Shown here: positions 42,684-50,454 of the stretch, piece after piece
Layout: each line of letters opens with the position of its first letter
Numbering within the stretch: the first letter of the stretch is position 1
Source: Edaphobacter acidisoli
Lineage (GTDB): Bacteria; Acidobacteriota; Terriglobia; Terriglobales; Acidobacteriaceae
Assembly: GCF_014642855.1 (NCBI RefSeq)
Contig: NZ_BMJB01000001.1
Location: forward strand, 1,612,001-1,676,000
Length of the DNA: 64,000 nucleotides
Reading direction: 5' to 3'
Program-made: the position numbers and the translations under genes
The notes under the pieces: model-generated
The model's database searches: none
What the model was told of the DNA's origin: nothing
The model's input: the letters and a program-made list of their open reading frames with translations, nothing else

Positions 42684-44043
42684 AATCTTCGCCTGGTTTT
42701 GGGCAACCGTCATCGCCACCGGCGTTGCGCTCATCCTCACCTTCATCGTCGAGCCTCGCAGTGTGCCTTCACGATGGCACGCATCACTCATCGACACCGC
42801 CAGCTACTCCGGCGCCATCGCAGTGGAAACAGCCGAGCGCGACGGCCCCGCCGCTGCATCCGTGTACCTCACTCAAATCGACCACGCGACGCACATGACG
42901 GCCTGTCTCTTCGACGCCGCGGGAAACGTCATTGCCGGAAGCAGCTGCCGCTCTTTCCAAGGTATGGCGACGCATGTGCAGGTCTCCAGCAAGTCGGACT
43001 TCAACATGAAGTACGGCATTGCGCGGGTCGCAATAAGGCTCAGCGGCCCCAGCGGACGCGATTACATCTTCGCAACCGAACTTCCCGCAGGCCCTCGCGC
43101 AGCCCTTGGCATCAACCGCGACGCGGTCGTTCTGCAGTGGGGCATCGCTCTTCTCGTCTCCGGACTCATCTGCTCACTCCTCACGCGCTATCTCACCTCG
43201 CCGATTCTGCGCCTCCGCGAAATGTCGCAGATGCTGGCTGCCGGTGATCTCAGCGCCCGCGCCGGCCCGGACCTCGCGCGACGCCAGGACGAAATCGGCG
43301 ACCTCGTCCGCGATTTCAATGCAATGGCGTCCAGAATTGAAGAGCTCGTCTCGCGGCAACGTCAACTCATCTCCGATGTCTCTCACGAGCTCCGATCTCC
43401 GCTGGCGCGACTCAACGTCGCACTCGACCTGGGCCTCCAAAGGAAAGGCAACGATCCCGCCTTCGAGCACATGCAGGAAGACCTCAAGCTTCTCGACGAA
43501 ATGATCGGACGATTGCTGACCATCGCGAAGCTCGATGTCTCTGCTCCGCAGGTCCCCATGGCCGATGTCGATCTCGCAGACCTTCTCTCACAGATCACCC
43601 GCAACGCCGAATTCGAGTCGCAGGAGCAGAACGCCAGCATCACTCTCACCTCGGCCATGCCCTGCATCGTGCACGGCAGCGCGGAGCTCCTGCACAGCGC
43701 CATCGAAAACGTCGTGCGCAATGCGATGCGTTACACGGACAACGGAACCTCCGTCGAAGTAAGCCTGACCCGCGAAACCTTACCCGCCGGAGCCAGTGTC
43801 CGCCTCGCCGTCCGCGACCACGGCCCAGGCGTACCCGACTCCGAACTGCAAAACATCTTCCGGCCGTTCTATCGCGTCACCGGCGCCCGCGACCGACAGT
43901 CAGGCGGCACCGGCCTCGGCCTGGCAATCGCCGACCGCGTCGTCCGTCTCCACGGAGGAACGATCCGCGCCGAAAACGCCGCACCTCACGGGCTAAAGAT
44001 CGAAATCGTTCTTCCTCAGCCGTCCATCCGCTCGACCCATTGA
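42661..44043 (+). CDS. Sensor histidine kinase, CpxA-like
   Basis: The 460-residue inner-membrane kinase has helix 1 (LFLKIFAWFWATVIATGVAL), a ~120-residue periplasmic sensor region, helix 2 near 155-180 (LQWGIALLVSGLICSLLTRY), HAMP, and dimerisation domain with phospho-acceptor His in SDVSHELRSPLARLN. The HATPase domain has N-box ENVVRNAMRYT, G1 DHGPGVPD and G2 GGTGLGLAIA. 'FLKIFAWFW' is typical of CpxA N-termini. AAGGA 5 bases before ATG 42661 sets the start inside the regulator gene. It should phosphorylate the upstream regulator in response to envelope damage, perhaps modulated by the Spy-like protein. The 3' end overlaps the convergent SnoaL gene by 28 bp. Confidence 0.92.
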   Translation: MMRNLFLKIFAWFWATVIATGVALILTFIVEPRSVPSRWHASLIDTASYSGAIAVETAERDGPAAASVYLTQIDHATHMTACLFDAAGNVIAGSSCRSFQGMATHVQVSSKSDFNMKYGIARVAIRLSGPSGRDYIFATELPAGPRAALGINRDAVVLQWGIALLVSGLICSLLTRYLTSPILRLREMSQMLAAGDLSARAGPDLARRQDEIGDLVRDFNAMASRIEELVSRQRQLISDVSHELRSPLARLNVALDLGLQRKGNDPAFEHMQEDLKLLDEMIGRLLTIAKLDVSAPQVPMADVDLADLLSQITRNAEFESQEQNASITLTSAMPCIVHGSAELLHSAIENVVRNAMRYTDNGTSVEVSLTRETLPAGASVRLAVRDHGPGVPDSELQNIFRPFYRVTGARDRQSGGTGLGLAIADRVVRLHGGTIRAENAAPHGLKIEIVLPQPSIRSTH

Positions 44044-44435
44044 GCGCGGAATGCAGGGGCCACAAATGGGTCCGCAAAGTACTGCGTCTCCCGCGCAACC
44101 TTATCGCCCTTGAACTCCATAATGCTCACCGTGTACGACGGCTTGCCGTCATAGGTCAGCACAAATTCGGTGACCCAAAGATCACCGCTTCCAACGATGC
44201 GCCGGATAGAAAACCGCTTCTTGCTCGGCTGACTGGCCCGCTGACTCTGTATGTTGGATCGACCGCGCGTTCGCTCGCCCGATTGCGGATATTCAAGCAC
44301 CGCATCTTCGAGATAGATGAGATGCTCCGTTTCAAAATCATTAGCATCCGACGCCGCCCAGTGCCGATCCAACGCCACACGGATTGCATGGTCCCGCACT
44401 TCCGACTCGCAGTCCTTCTTTTGTCGCTCGTCCAT
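44016..44435 (-). CDS. SnoaL/NTF2-like protein
   Basis: The 139-residue protein has the SnoaL-like cone fold pattern: N-terminal helices 'RVALDRHWAASDANDFETEH', 'EDAVLEYPQSGERTRGRSNI' and beta strands ending 'FADPFVAPAFRAQWVERM'. Family members are polyketide cyclases, isomerases or binding proteins; no catalytic residue can be assigned. It begins 2 bp after the carboxylesterase stop, so the two genes are cotranscribed. Its end overlaps the CpxA-like gene by 28 bp. Confidence 0.8.
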   Translation of the reverse strand: MDERQKKDCESEVRDHAIRVALDRHWAASDANDFETEHLIYLEDAVLEYPQSGERTRGRSNIQSQRASQPSKKRFSIRRIVGSGDLWVTEFVLTYDGKPSYTVSIMEFKGDKVARETQYFADPFVAPAFRAQWVERMDG

Positions 44436-44437
44436 CG

Positions 44438-45994
44438 CTAGCGTCTCAGCGGCGGCTCATTCGCCATAAATTCAAACTCGGCACGAGTCGTGTCCAGTGT
44501 GACCGTAATCGGATCATCGAGATGAATCACCATCTTCTCCTTGTCATAACGCGGCCACTGCGGCAAACCACCACCGTTGGGATCGCCCGTCCGCGCGAAG
44601 TTAGTCCAATAGGTGATGACCTCATCGCTTAGCTTGCGGTCAGCCGGTTGCCATGTAGCTCCATGACGAACATCGAGTGTCCCAAACACATACTCCAACT
44701 CAGTCGAGTGAAACGCATACTTGCCCGTGGGGTGAAGCGGCTCTGCCGGCGCGGGACGATCGAACCGATAACGATAGACCGGAGCCTGCCCCGTCTTGCT
44801 CTGGCCCTCCACCCACCTCCACGCACCCATCGCAATGAAGCCGTTAGTCGTGAAGTCATCCGCAGAGCGCACAGCCTGCTCATCGATATTCCCCGGAAAA
44901 GCTGCAAGGAACTCGTCAGCCTTATCGCCATAGTGCTCTTTGGCGAAGGCCTTCCATTTTTCAGCGGTCATTCCCTTCGAAAGCACACCAGCGCGCTCAT
45001 CGCGGTTCCAGCCGATGATGGACGGCACATGCGCTTCGCGACCGGCAGCATAAGCATCCGGCAGAGACTCCGGCAGAAACGACCCATCGACTACAGCCGA
45101 GAATCCAATCCCTCGCTGCTTCTTCGCAGCGTCGAGAATTTTATCGGCCGGCATCGCGCGCAACTCTTCCAGGCTGGTAGCGCCCAGCGAAGTCACAAAC
45201 GCCTGATCCCGCTTCGCGCGTTCACTGGCCGAGGTCATCGGAATGACGCTGCCGAAAAAAGCCCCGCTTTCTCCAATCTCCTTCTGAAACAGCCCACGCG
45301 CCGAGGGCGCAACACTCAGCGCGCTCACAGCAAACGAGCCCGCGCTTTCTCCAAAGATGGTGACATTATTCGCATCACCTCCAAAGGCCCCAATGTTGGC
45401 CTTCACCCACCGCAGCGCGGCAACAATATCCATCAAGCCATAGTTGCCCGCATGCCCGCCTTGTTCTTTGGCCAGGTCTTCACTGGCGAGAAAGCCAAAG
45501 ACATTCAAGCGATAATTCAGCGTCACAACGATCACGCCTTTCGCCACCAGCGCGGGATTGGTATAGCGCGGCTCCGAACCAGCCCCCGCAAGAAAACCGC
45601 CGCCATGAATCCAAACCATCACCGGAAGTTTGCCACCCCGCTTTGCCGCAGCAGGTTCGTAGACATTCAGGTACAGACAGTCCTCCGAAGGCCCCGCGTC
45701 CGTAAAGATATAGTCATCCCATACATGCCATTGCTCGCACCGATTGCCAAACTTCGTAGCGTCGCGAACACCACTCCACTTCGCCGGCGGCTCAGGAGCC
45801 TTCCACCGCAGATCGCCCGTAGGCGGCGCAGCATAAGGCAAGCCAAAGAAAGCCTTCTCTTTTCCATCATGAATCCACTTCCCCGCAGCTTCTCCCTGCG
45901 TAGTCTTCACTTTGGGCGCAGCCGCTTGTGCATACGCAAACTGGGCAAAGAAGCAAACGAGAAGCAGGCAAATAGGCGAGCTTTTACGGATCAT
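44438..45994 (-). CDS. Secreted carboxylesterase, type B
   Basis: The 518-residue alpha/beta hydrolase of the carboxylesterase/cholinesterase family has a signal peptide (MIRKSSPICLLLVCFFAQFA), oxyanion hole WIHGGGFLAG, nucleophile elbow GESAGS and the early Cys pattern 'EDCLYLNVYEP'. A C-terminal 'GKYAFHSTELEYVFG' carries the catalytic His. It hydrolyses carboxylic esters; the natural substrate is unknown. Two ATGs (45997, 45994) are possible; GAGG is 5 bases from the second. The open frame continues upstream to 46498 but that part is a shadow of the VOC gene on the other strand. Confidence 0.9.
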   Translation of the reverse strand: MIRKSSPICLLLVCFFAQFAYAQAAAPKVKTTQGEAAGKWIHDGKEKAFFGLPYAAPPTGDLRWKAPEPPAKWSGVRDATKFGNRCEQWHVWDDYIFTDAGPSEDCLYLNVYEPAAAKRGGKLPVMVWIHGGGFLAGAGSEPRYTNPALVAKGVIVVTLNYRLNVFGFLASEDLAKEQGGHAGNYGLMDIVAALRWVKANIGAFGGDANNVTIFGESAGSFAVSALSVAPSARGLFQKEIGESGAFFGSVIPMTSASERAKRDQAFVTSLGATSLEELRAMPADKILDAAKKQRGIGFSAVVDGSFLPESLPDAYAAGREAHVPSIIGWNRDERAGVLSKGMTAEKWKAFAKEHYGDKADEFLAAFPGNIDEQAVRSADDFTTNGFIAMGAWRWVEGQSKTGQAPVYRYRFDRPAPAEPLHPTGKYAFHSTELEYVFGTLDVRHGATWQPADRKLSDEVITYWTNFARTGDPNGGGLPQWPRYDKEKMVIHLDDPITVTLDTTRAEFEFMANEPPLRR

Positions 45995-46111
45995 CATGTC
46001 CTCTTGGGTCGCGATCACAATAATGCTCCACTCCATCGGAGTCAAGAACGATCGACGTCGCGCGCACAACCTCAAGCCACAATTCGCGCATAATGGCTGA
46101 AGCGGAGACCC

Positions 46112-46534
46112 ATGCTCAACAACAAGTCCATCCAACGCGCCACCGTCATACCCGTCCTCGCCTACTCCAACGTCCACCAGGCAGCCGCATGGCTCTCTGC
46201 CGCCTTCGGATTCACCGTGCGTCTCCGCATCGGCGATCACCGCGTGCAACTCAACGTCGGCGACGGTGCCCTCACCGTGCGCGAGCTCCGCGCCAACGAG
46301 TTCAATGCCCCACTCGGCGTCGGCTGCTCCATCACCATCCGCGTCGACGACGCCGACGCCCACTGCGCCCACGCCCGCGCCCACGGAGCGCAAATCACAC
46401 AGGAACCCACCACCCACCCTTACGGCGAGCGCCAATACAACGCAACCGACTTCGCCGGATACGCCTGGACCTTCTCCCAATCCGTAGCCGACGTCCATCC
46501 CCAGGACTGGGGCGGCACCGCAGAAAATCTATAG
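46112..46534 (+). CDS. VOC-family (glyoxalase/PhnB-like) protein
   Basis: The 140-residue protein has the paired beta-alpha-beta-beta-beta modules of the vicinal oxygen chelate superfamily, in the PhnB/bleomycin-resistance subgroup: 'VIPVLAYSNVHQAAAWLSAAFGF' (shown here in parts VIPVLAYSNV and AAAWLSAAFGF), 'SITIRVDDADAHCAHARAHG', 'PYGERQYNATDFAGYAW'. PhnB-like members often lack a full metal site, so catalysis is not assured. GCGGAG stands 4 bases before the ATG. It is divergent from the esterase gene. Confidence 0.82.
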   Translation: MLNNKSIQRATVIPVLAYSNVHQAAAWLSAAFGFTVRLRIGDHRVQLNVGDGALTVRELRANEFNAPLGVGCSITIRVDDADAHCAHARAHGAQITQEPTTHPYGERQYNATDFAGYAWTFSQSVADVHPQDWGGTAENL

Positions 46535-46562
46535 CATCTCGACCCACCACGCCTGGTTTCCC

Positions 46563-46584
46563 CATGTCTCGCTTCTTAGACATG
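46563..46584. repeat. Degenerate copy of the palindromic repeat, copy D
   Basis: CATGTCT (46563-46569) and AGACATG (46578-46584) flank the sequence CGCTTCTT, followed by AAAAATTCGCGC. The loop and tail match copies A-C although the stem has changed. Confidence 0.6.
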
Positions 46585-46596
46585 AAAAATTCGCGC

Positions 46597-47112
46597 TCAG
46601 TGCAGACAGGCCCGCACAAACTTCGCCGCCGGTAATCCCAGCCACTGCGTCAGCGTCATCACACGCGGAAACCCAATCAGCGGCCCGCCGGCAAGATTCG
46701 TCAACATCGTCGCCGTAAATCCCGGCAGCTCCTCGGCCACCTGCCTCCACGTCATCGCGCGTTCTCTGCGCCGTCGATCGAGCGCCGCATGCAACGCCCC
46801 CGTATCGAACCGCAGAATCTCCCTCGGACCCGCCTCCGGAAGCCGCTCACCCTCCATCGGCTCTCGATCTGCGCCATCAAGAAAATCCTCCGGAGCAGCC
46901 TCCATCCAGCGCAAAACCTGCAACACCACAGCGCTCGTCACCGACCGCTTCTTCGGCATATCGCGTATTGTCGCCGCATGGATCGGAATTGAAGTATTGC
47001 CCTCAAAAGGCCGATTTACCTCAGCCGCCAGCTCGACCCAATTCAACCCGCGCCTCTGCCGATGCTCATCCACAGCCCGATAAAAAGCGCCCATATCGAA
47101 TCGAAGCATCAT
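46597..47112 (-). CDS. Protein with two tandem HTH-like repeats
   Basis: The ~171-residue protein is built from two related halves: 'LRFDMGAFYRAVDEHRQRRG-LNW' and 'LRFDTGALHAALDRRRRERA-MTW', each followed by helices ending in a leucine/tryptophan-rich segment (VVLQVLRWM and VMTLTQWLGLP). The pattern suits an XRE-like helix-turn-helix unit, so it probably binds DNA as an internal dimer. It has no obvious partner. Candidate starts: ATG 47112 or 47109, just after GGGAAGGG; an upstream in-frame TTG at 47124 is less likely. The family is not recognised. Confidence 0.6.
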   Translation of the reverse strand: MMLRFDMGAFYRAVDEHRQRRGLNWVELAAEVNRPFEGNTSIPIHAATIRDMPKKRSVTSAVVLQVLRWMEAAPEDFLDGADREPMEGERLPEAGPREILRFDTGALHAALDRRRRERAMTWRQVAEELPGFTATMLTNLAGGPLIGFPRVMTLTQWLGLPAAKFVRACLH

Positions 47113-47186
47113 CCCTTCCCGCAACCCACCCTAGCTTAAAAATATGAACCAACGATAATCCCCAAACCATGCCAGGAGCCGGATGT

Positions 47187-47212
47187 CCCAGGTCTCGCTT
47201 CTGAGACCTGGG
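47187..47212. repeat. Palindromic repeat CCCAGGTCTC-N6-GAGACCTGGG, copy C
   Basis: This has a perfect 10-bp stem with loop GCTTCT, identical to copies A and B in the arms, followed by TAATTCGCGCAAAGCGCG. Confidence 0.9.
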
Positions 47213-47516
47213 TAATTCGCGCAAAGCGCGAATCCGCTTTCCCCACACCCACCTCATGCACGTCAGAGAGGCCCCCTGAATTTCTCCTTCGTTTTTCCCG
47301 CTGTCATTCTGAGCGCAGCGAAGAACCCCCGCATTTCGCTCACCCCGCCACGACCCAGCAAGGAAGCAACACACTGAAGCACCGCCACCAAACCAAGGGC
47401 CAAAGGCCCGCCTCATACCAGCCTGGGGCGTAGCCCCAGGTAAAGAGTAGGTAGAAATCAAAGGGCTGAAAGCCCGCCTCATAAATTTCGAAGAAAGTTC
47501 AAAATACCCTCATCGC

Positions 47517-47620
47517 TCGGATTGTCGTTGCTGTTGCTGTTGTCGTTGCTGTTGTTGTTATCGTTGCTGTTGTTGTTATCGTTGCTGTTGTCGTTGCTGT
47601 TGCCCTTGTCGTTGCTCCTG
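47517..47620. repeat. GTTGCT/GTTGTT minisatellite
   Basis: About 100 bp are built from 6- and 12-base variants of TCGTTGCTGTTGT, with occasional TTATCG units. It lies in the repeat-dense gap and has no spacer structure. Such tracts are prone to slippage. Confidence 0.85.
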
Positions 47621-47983
47621 AGATAGGCCCGGACTTCAGTCCGGGCAACACCAGCCACAAAAAAAAGGGGGGCTTCAGCCCCTGGGATATGCCTTCTTCT
47701 CGGCTGCCCTACCGCCCTCATCCCACCACAAAAAACTCGGGTGCCCCATCCTTCGCCAAGTCGCAGGCGTCACCGCTCTGCCTGAGCAAAGCCGAAGGGA
47801 ACGGAGTGAAGCCCGCAGGGCGAAACGACCACAAATTCCTGTCAAGCCCTCAAACCCCACACCAACCAAGCGAAAAACCCACCAACCCAAACCAATCAAA
47901 CCACTTCCACCACAAAAATTTTCCTCGCCAACTTGGCGGTTTAGTTTTGCTCCATCCCATAAACTTAAATACAGAGATCAAAA

Positions 47984-48004
47984 AGCCCGGCTCCCAGCCG
48001 GGCT
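47984..48004 (+). terminator. Terminator-like hairpin in the leader of the frataxin-fusion gene
   Basis: AGCCCGGCT (47984-47992) pairs perfectly with AGCCGGGCT (47996-48004), loop CCC, followed by TCCGCATTT and then AAGGAG of the next gene's ribosome site. It could terminate upstream transcription or act as an attenuator. Confidence 0.5.
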
Positions 48005-48024
48005 TCCGCATTTAAGGAGCAGCC

Positions 48025-49008
48025 ATGCACGAAGAGACCACCGAATCCCGCCGCGAAGTCCCCGAACACTTCCGCTGCCACCACATCTTCATCGACGGAC
48101 ACCGCTGCGGCAGCCCCGCCCTGCGCAACCAGCAGCACTGCTACTATCACCACGAGTCCCGCAAGCCCGCTCCCAACCCCCAGGCCCGCTACGCTCGCCG
48201 CCACGGCCTCTCCATCCCCGAGCCGCGCACCCGCGCCGACATCCAGAACGCCCTCGGCAAAGTCCTCACCTCCGTCGCCTTCAACGACATCGACCCGCGC
48301 CGCGCCGGACTCATCCTCTTCGGCCTCCAGATCGCCTCCGTCAACATCACCCGCAGCCGCCGCCCACAACCACAGATCGAACCCGCACCCGAGCCGGCAA
48401 AAATAGAACCTCCAACCGAAGCAGAAGAAACCGCATCCACCGACGAAGCCTTCCCACCCCAACTCCACCCCATCACCCGCACCACCGCCGCAGGACTCAT
48501 CGAATCCCTCGCCAAACACCTCAACGTCGAACCCGACACACACGAAGTCATCCCAGCCATCCATGCAACCGAGTCCAGACTTAACCACCATCACCCGAAG
48601 ACTTTGCACACTTCCACCCGGGTAGGCCCCCACACACCGCAAAACGACGCCTCCGGCTACACTAGACCCATGATCGATGAAGCAACCTTCCGCCGCGTCT
48701 CCGACCAGGCTCTCGAGTCCCTCAAGCAATCCATCATCGCCGCCGAAGACGACGACCCCGGCTTCGAGTTCGAAGACAACAACGGCGTCATGAACATCGT
48801 CTTCGAGAACGGCTCCAGCAAGTTCGTCATCACCCCCAACACCCCTATCCGCCAGATCTGGATCTCCGCTCAGGCCACCAGCTTCAAGCTCGAGTGGAAC
48901 GAGTCCGCCAACGCCTTCACCCTCCCCAGGACCGGCGAAGCCCTCAAGCCGCTCACCCAACGCCTGCTCCGCGAACATCTCGGCGACGACGCCATCACCC
49001 TGCCCTGA
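48025..49008 (+). CDS. Zinc-finger-like domain in frame with a frataxin (CyaY) domain
   Basis: The 327-residue open frame joins two unrelated parts. Residues 1-80 hold C18, C28, C39 and H43 in a CX9CX10CX3H pattern (HRCGSPALRNQQHCYYHH), a probable zinc knuckle. Residues 216-327 match frataxin/CyaY, which binds iron and tunes iron-sulfur cluster assembly: acidic first helix (SLKQSIIAAEDDDPGFEFED), 'GVMNIVFENGSSKFVI', 'PIRQIWISAQ', 'RTGEALKPL'. The linker (~90-215) is Pro/His-rich. AAGGAG is 5 bases before ATG 48025. An ATG at 48670 would give a normal 112-residue CyaY but lacks a ribosome site. Either a true fusion or two genes joined by loss of a stop. Confidence 0.75.
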   Translation: MHEETTESRREVPEHFRCHHIFIDGHRCGSPALRNQQHCYYHHESRKPAPNPQARYARRHGLSIPEPRTRADIQNALGKVLTSVAFNDIDPRRAGLILFGLQIASVNITRSRRPQPQIEPAPEPAKIEPPTEAEETASTDEAFPPQLHPITRTTAAGLIESLAKHLNVEPDTHEVIPAIHATESRLNHHHPKTLHTSTRVGPHTPQNDASGYTRPMIDEATFRRVSDQALESLKQSIIAAEDDDPGFEFEDNNGVMNIVFENGSSKFVITPNTPIRQIWISAQATSFKLEWNESANAFTLPRTGEALKPLTQRLLREHLGDDAITLP

Positions 49009-49110
49009 ACCCCGCCACAAAATCATTCAACCGAATCACAGAAAACCGGATATCTGCTGCTAAACTTTCCCTGAACTGACTCAGACCCAGGGCCGAGGTA
49101 GTCGACGTTC

Positions 49111-49899
49111 ATGCCAGTCACGCTCTCCGTAGCCATCATCACGCTCAACGAAGAGGCCAACCTCGCCCGAACACTTTCGAGCGTCGCCTTCGCCGATGAG
49201 GTCATCATCGTCGACTCTGGTTCCTCCGACCGCACACTCGAGATCGCGCACTCCTTCCCCCACGTCAAGGTCTTCTCCGAATCCTGGAAGGGCTTCGCCG
49301 CACAGAAAAACTCCGCCATCGAAAAGTGCACCGGTACCTGGGTACTCTCGCTCGACGCCGACGAAGAACTCACGCCCGAGCTCCAAAACGAGATCCGCCT
49401 GCTCCTACCCGGCAATCCCTCCGCCGACGCCTACATGCTCCGCCGACGCAACCTCTTCCTTGGCCGCTGGATCAAGCGTGGCGGCTACTACCCCGACCCC
49501 AAGCTGCGCCTCTTCCGCAACCACTCCGCCAACTTCGCCCCCGCCACCCGCTTCACCGACCGCCCCGTCCACGAGACCATCGCCTTCGACGGCCGCCTCG
49601 AAACCCTGAACCACGACCTCATCCACCATGCCTATCCCACCATCGAAGGCTACATCGAGCACATGGACCGCTACAGCACACTGGGCGCAGAAATCCTGGT
49701 CGCCAAAGGCACGACCAGCCGCTCCTGGCCCGCATTCTTCTTCAACATGCGCGTCGTCCCGCAGCTTACCTTCATCTGGAATTTCTTCTTCCGCCTCGGC
49801 TTCCTCGACGGCCGCGAGGGCCTACTGCTGCACGCCTACCACTCCACCTACACAAGCTGGAAATACGCCAAGGCCTGGAACGCCGCGCGCAAGCGCTAG
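49111..49899 (+). CDS. Family 2 glycosyltransferase, WaaE/KdtX-like
   Basis: The 262-residue GT-A enzyme has the nucleotide-sugar fold ([32 protein letters not shown]) and the metal site in [10 protein letters not shown]. The C-terminal '[20 protein letters not shown]' and '[20 protein letters not shown]' resemble the lipopolysaccharide-core beta-1,4-glucosyltransferase WaaE group. It likely adds a sugar to an envelope glycolipid at the inner membrane face. The next gene, a B12-binding protein, starts 20 bp downstream; the pairing is not obviously functional. Confidence 0.87.
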   Translation: MPVTLSVAIITLNEEANLARTLSSVAFADEVIIVDSGSSDRTLEIAHSFPHVKVFSESWKGFAAQKNSAIEKCTGTWVLSLDADEELTPELQNEIRLLLPGNPSADAYMLRRRNLFLGRWIKRGGYYPDPKLRLFRNHSANFAPATRFTDRPVHETIAFDGRLETLNHDLIHHAYPTIEGYIEHMDRYSTLGAEILVAKGTTSRSWPAFFFNMRVVPQLTFIWNFFFRLGFLDGREGLLLHAYHSTYTSWKYAKAWNAARKR

Positions 49900-49918
49900 T
49901 GCCGCGTATACTTGCCGC

Positions 49919-50335
49919 GTGCCAACCACCGCTCCCATCCGCGTCCTCGTCGCCAAGCCCGGCCTCGACGGTCACGACCGCGGCGCGAAAGTCATCGCCC
50001 GCGCACTGCGCGACGCCGGGATGGAGGTCATCTACACCGGTCTCCGCCAGACACCCGAGATGATCGTCTCCGCAGCCATTCAGGAAGACGTAGACTGCAT
50101 CGGCCTGTCAATCCTGTCCGGCGCGCACAACGTCATCGTGCCTCGCATTCTCGATCTACTCAAAGCCCAACACGCCGACGACATCCTCGTCATCCTCGGC
50201 GGTACCATCCCTGAAGAAGACATCCCCGCACTCAAGCAAAGCGGCGTCCGAGCCATCTTCGGTCCAGGAACGCCGCTTGAAACCACCATCCACTTCATCC
50301 GCGAAAATATAAAGCCCCGCAAGCTCGCGCTGTAA
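49919..50335 (+). CDS. Free-standing cobalamin-binding domain, methylmalonyl-CoA mutase C-terminal type
   Basis: The 138-residue protein consists only of the B12-binding Rossmann domain of acyl-CoA mutases. The lower-ligand motif DxHxxG is present in '[16 protein letters not shown]', with '[10 protein letters not shown]' and '[15 protein letters not shown]' completing the base-off binding site. In some bacteria this domain is a separate small subunit that pairs with a catalytic mutase chain; none is encoded here, so the partner must be elsewhere. The start is GTG 49919, first codon after the glycosyltransferase gene that gives the domain's usual length; no strong ribosome site. Confidence 0.88.
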   Translation: MPTTAPIRVLVAKPGLDGHDRGAKVIARALRDAGMEVIYTGLRQTPEMIVSAAIQEDVDCIGLSILSGAHNVIVPRILDLLKAQHADDILVILGGTIPEEDIPALKQSGVRAIFGPGTPLETTIHFIRENIKPRKLAL

Positions 50336-50392
50336 GCAATCGACACAACACCGATCTTCTCAAATAGCGCCGATCAAACCATCCCAATACCC

Positions 50393-50413
50393 AATACGAC
50401 GCGCGGTCGTATT
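50393..50413. terminator. Hairpin between convergent genes
   Basis: AATACGAC (50393-50400) and GTCGTATT (50406-50413) form a perfect stem with loop GCGCG, between the B12-domain stop (50335) and the SDR stop (50455). It may serve both strands. Confidence 0.5.
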
Positions 50414-50447
50414 CATATCGGTGTTATCGGTGCAAATCGGTGTTAAG
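50413..50447. repeat. ATCGGTGTT tandem repeat
   Basis: Three near-copies of ATCGGTG(TT/CAA) lie in tandem. Related words occur at 56429-56450 and, as ATCCGTG, at 51684-51770. These are non-coding intergenic elements. Confidence 0.7.
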
Positions 50448-50454
50448 CCTCCCT

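Larger units (their letters stand above)
47113..48024. other. Repeat-dense intergenic region without genes
   Basis: About 900 bp lack a convincing coding frame. In order it holds palindrome copy C (47187-47212), a GTCATTCTGAGCGCAGCGAA element (47303-47340), GGGCC/AGGCCC and CTGGGGCGTAGCCCCAG hairpins (47400-47440), AGGGCTGAAAGCCC (47462-47475), a GTTGCT minisatellite (47517-47620), GCCCGGACTTCAGTCCGGGC (47627-47646), AGGGGGGCTTCAGCCCCTG (47667-47687), a copy of the CGGAGTGAAGCCCG repeat (47799-47832) and a hairpin just before the next gene. Confidence 0.75.

Noticed and set aside
46000-46498. N-terminal extension of the carboxylesterase frame
   Set aside because: The extra ~165 residues are the antisense of the VOC gene; the true start with signal peptide is at 45994.
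47517-47620. Possible CRISPR array
   Set aside because: Units are 6-12 bases with no unique spacers and no cas genes; it is a minisatellite.
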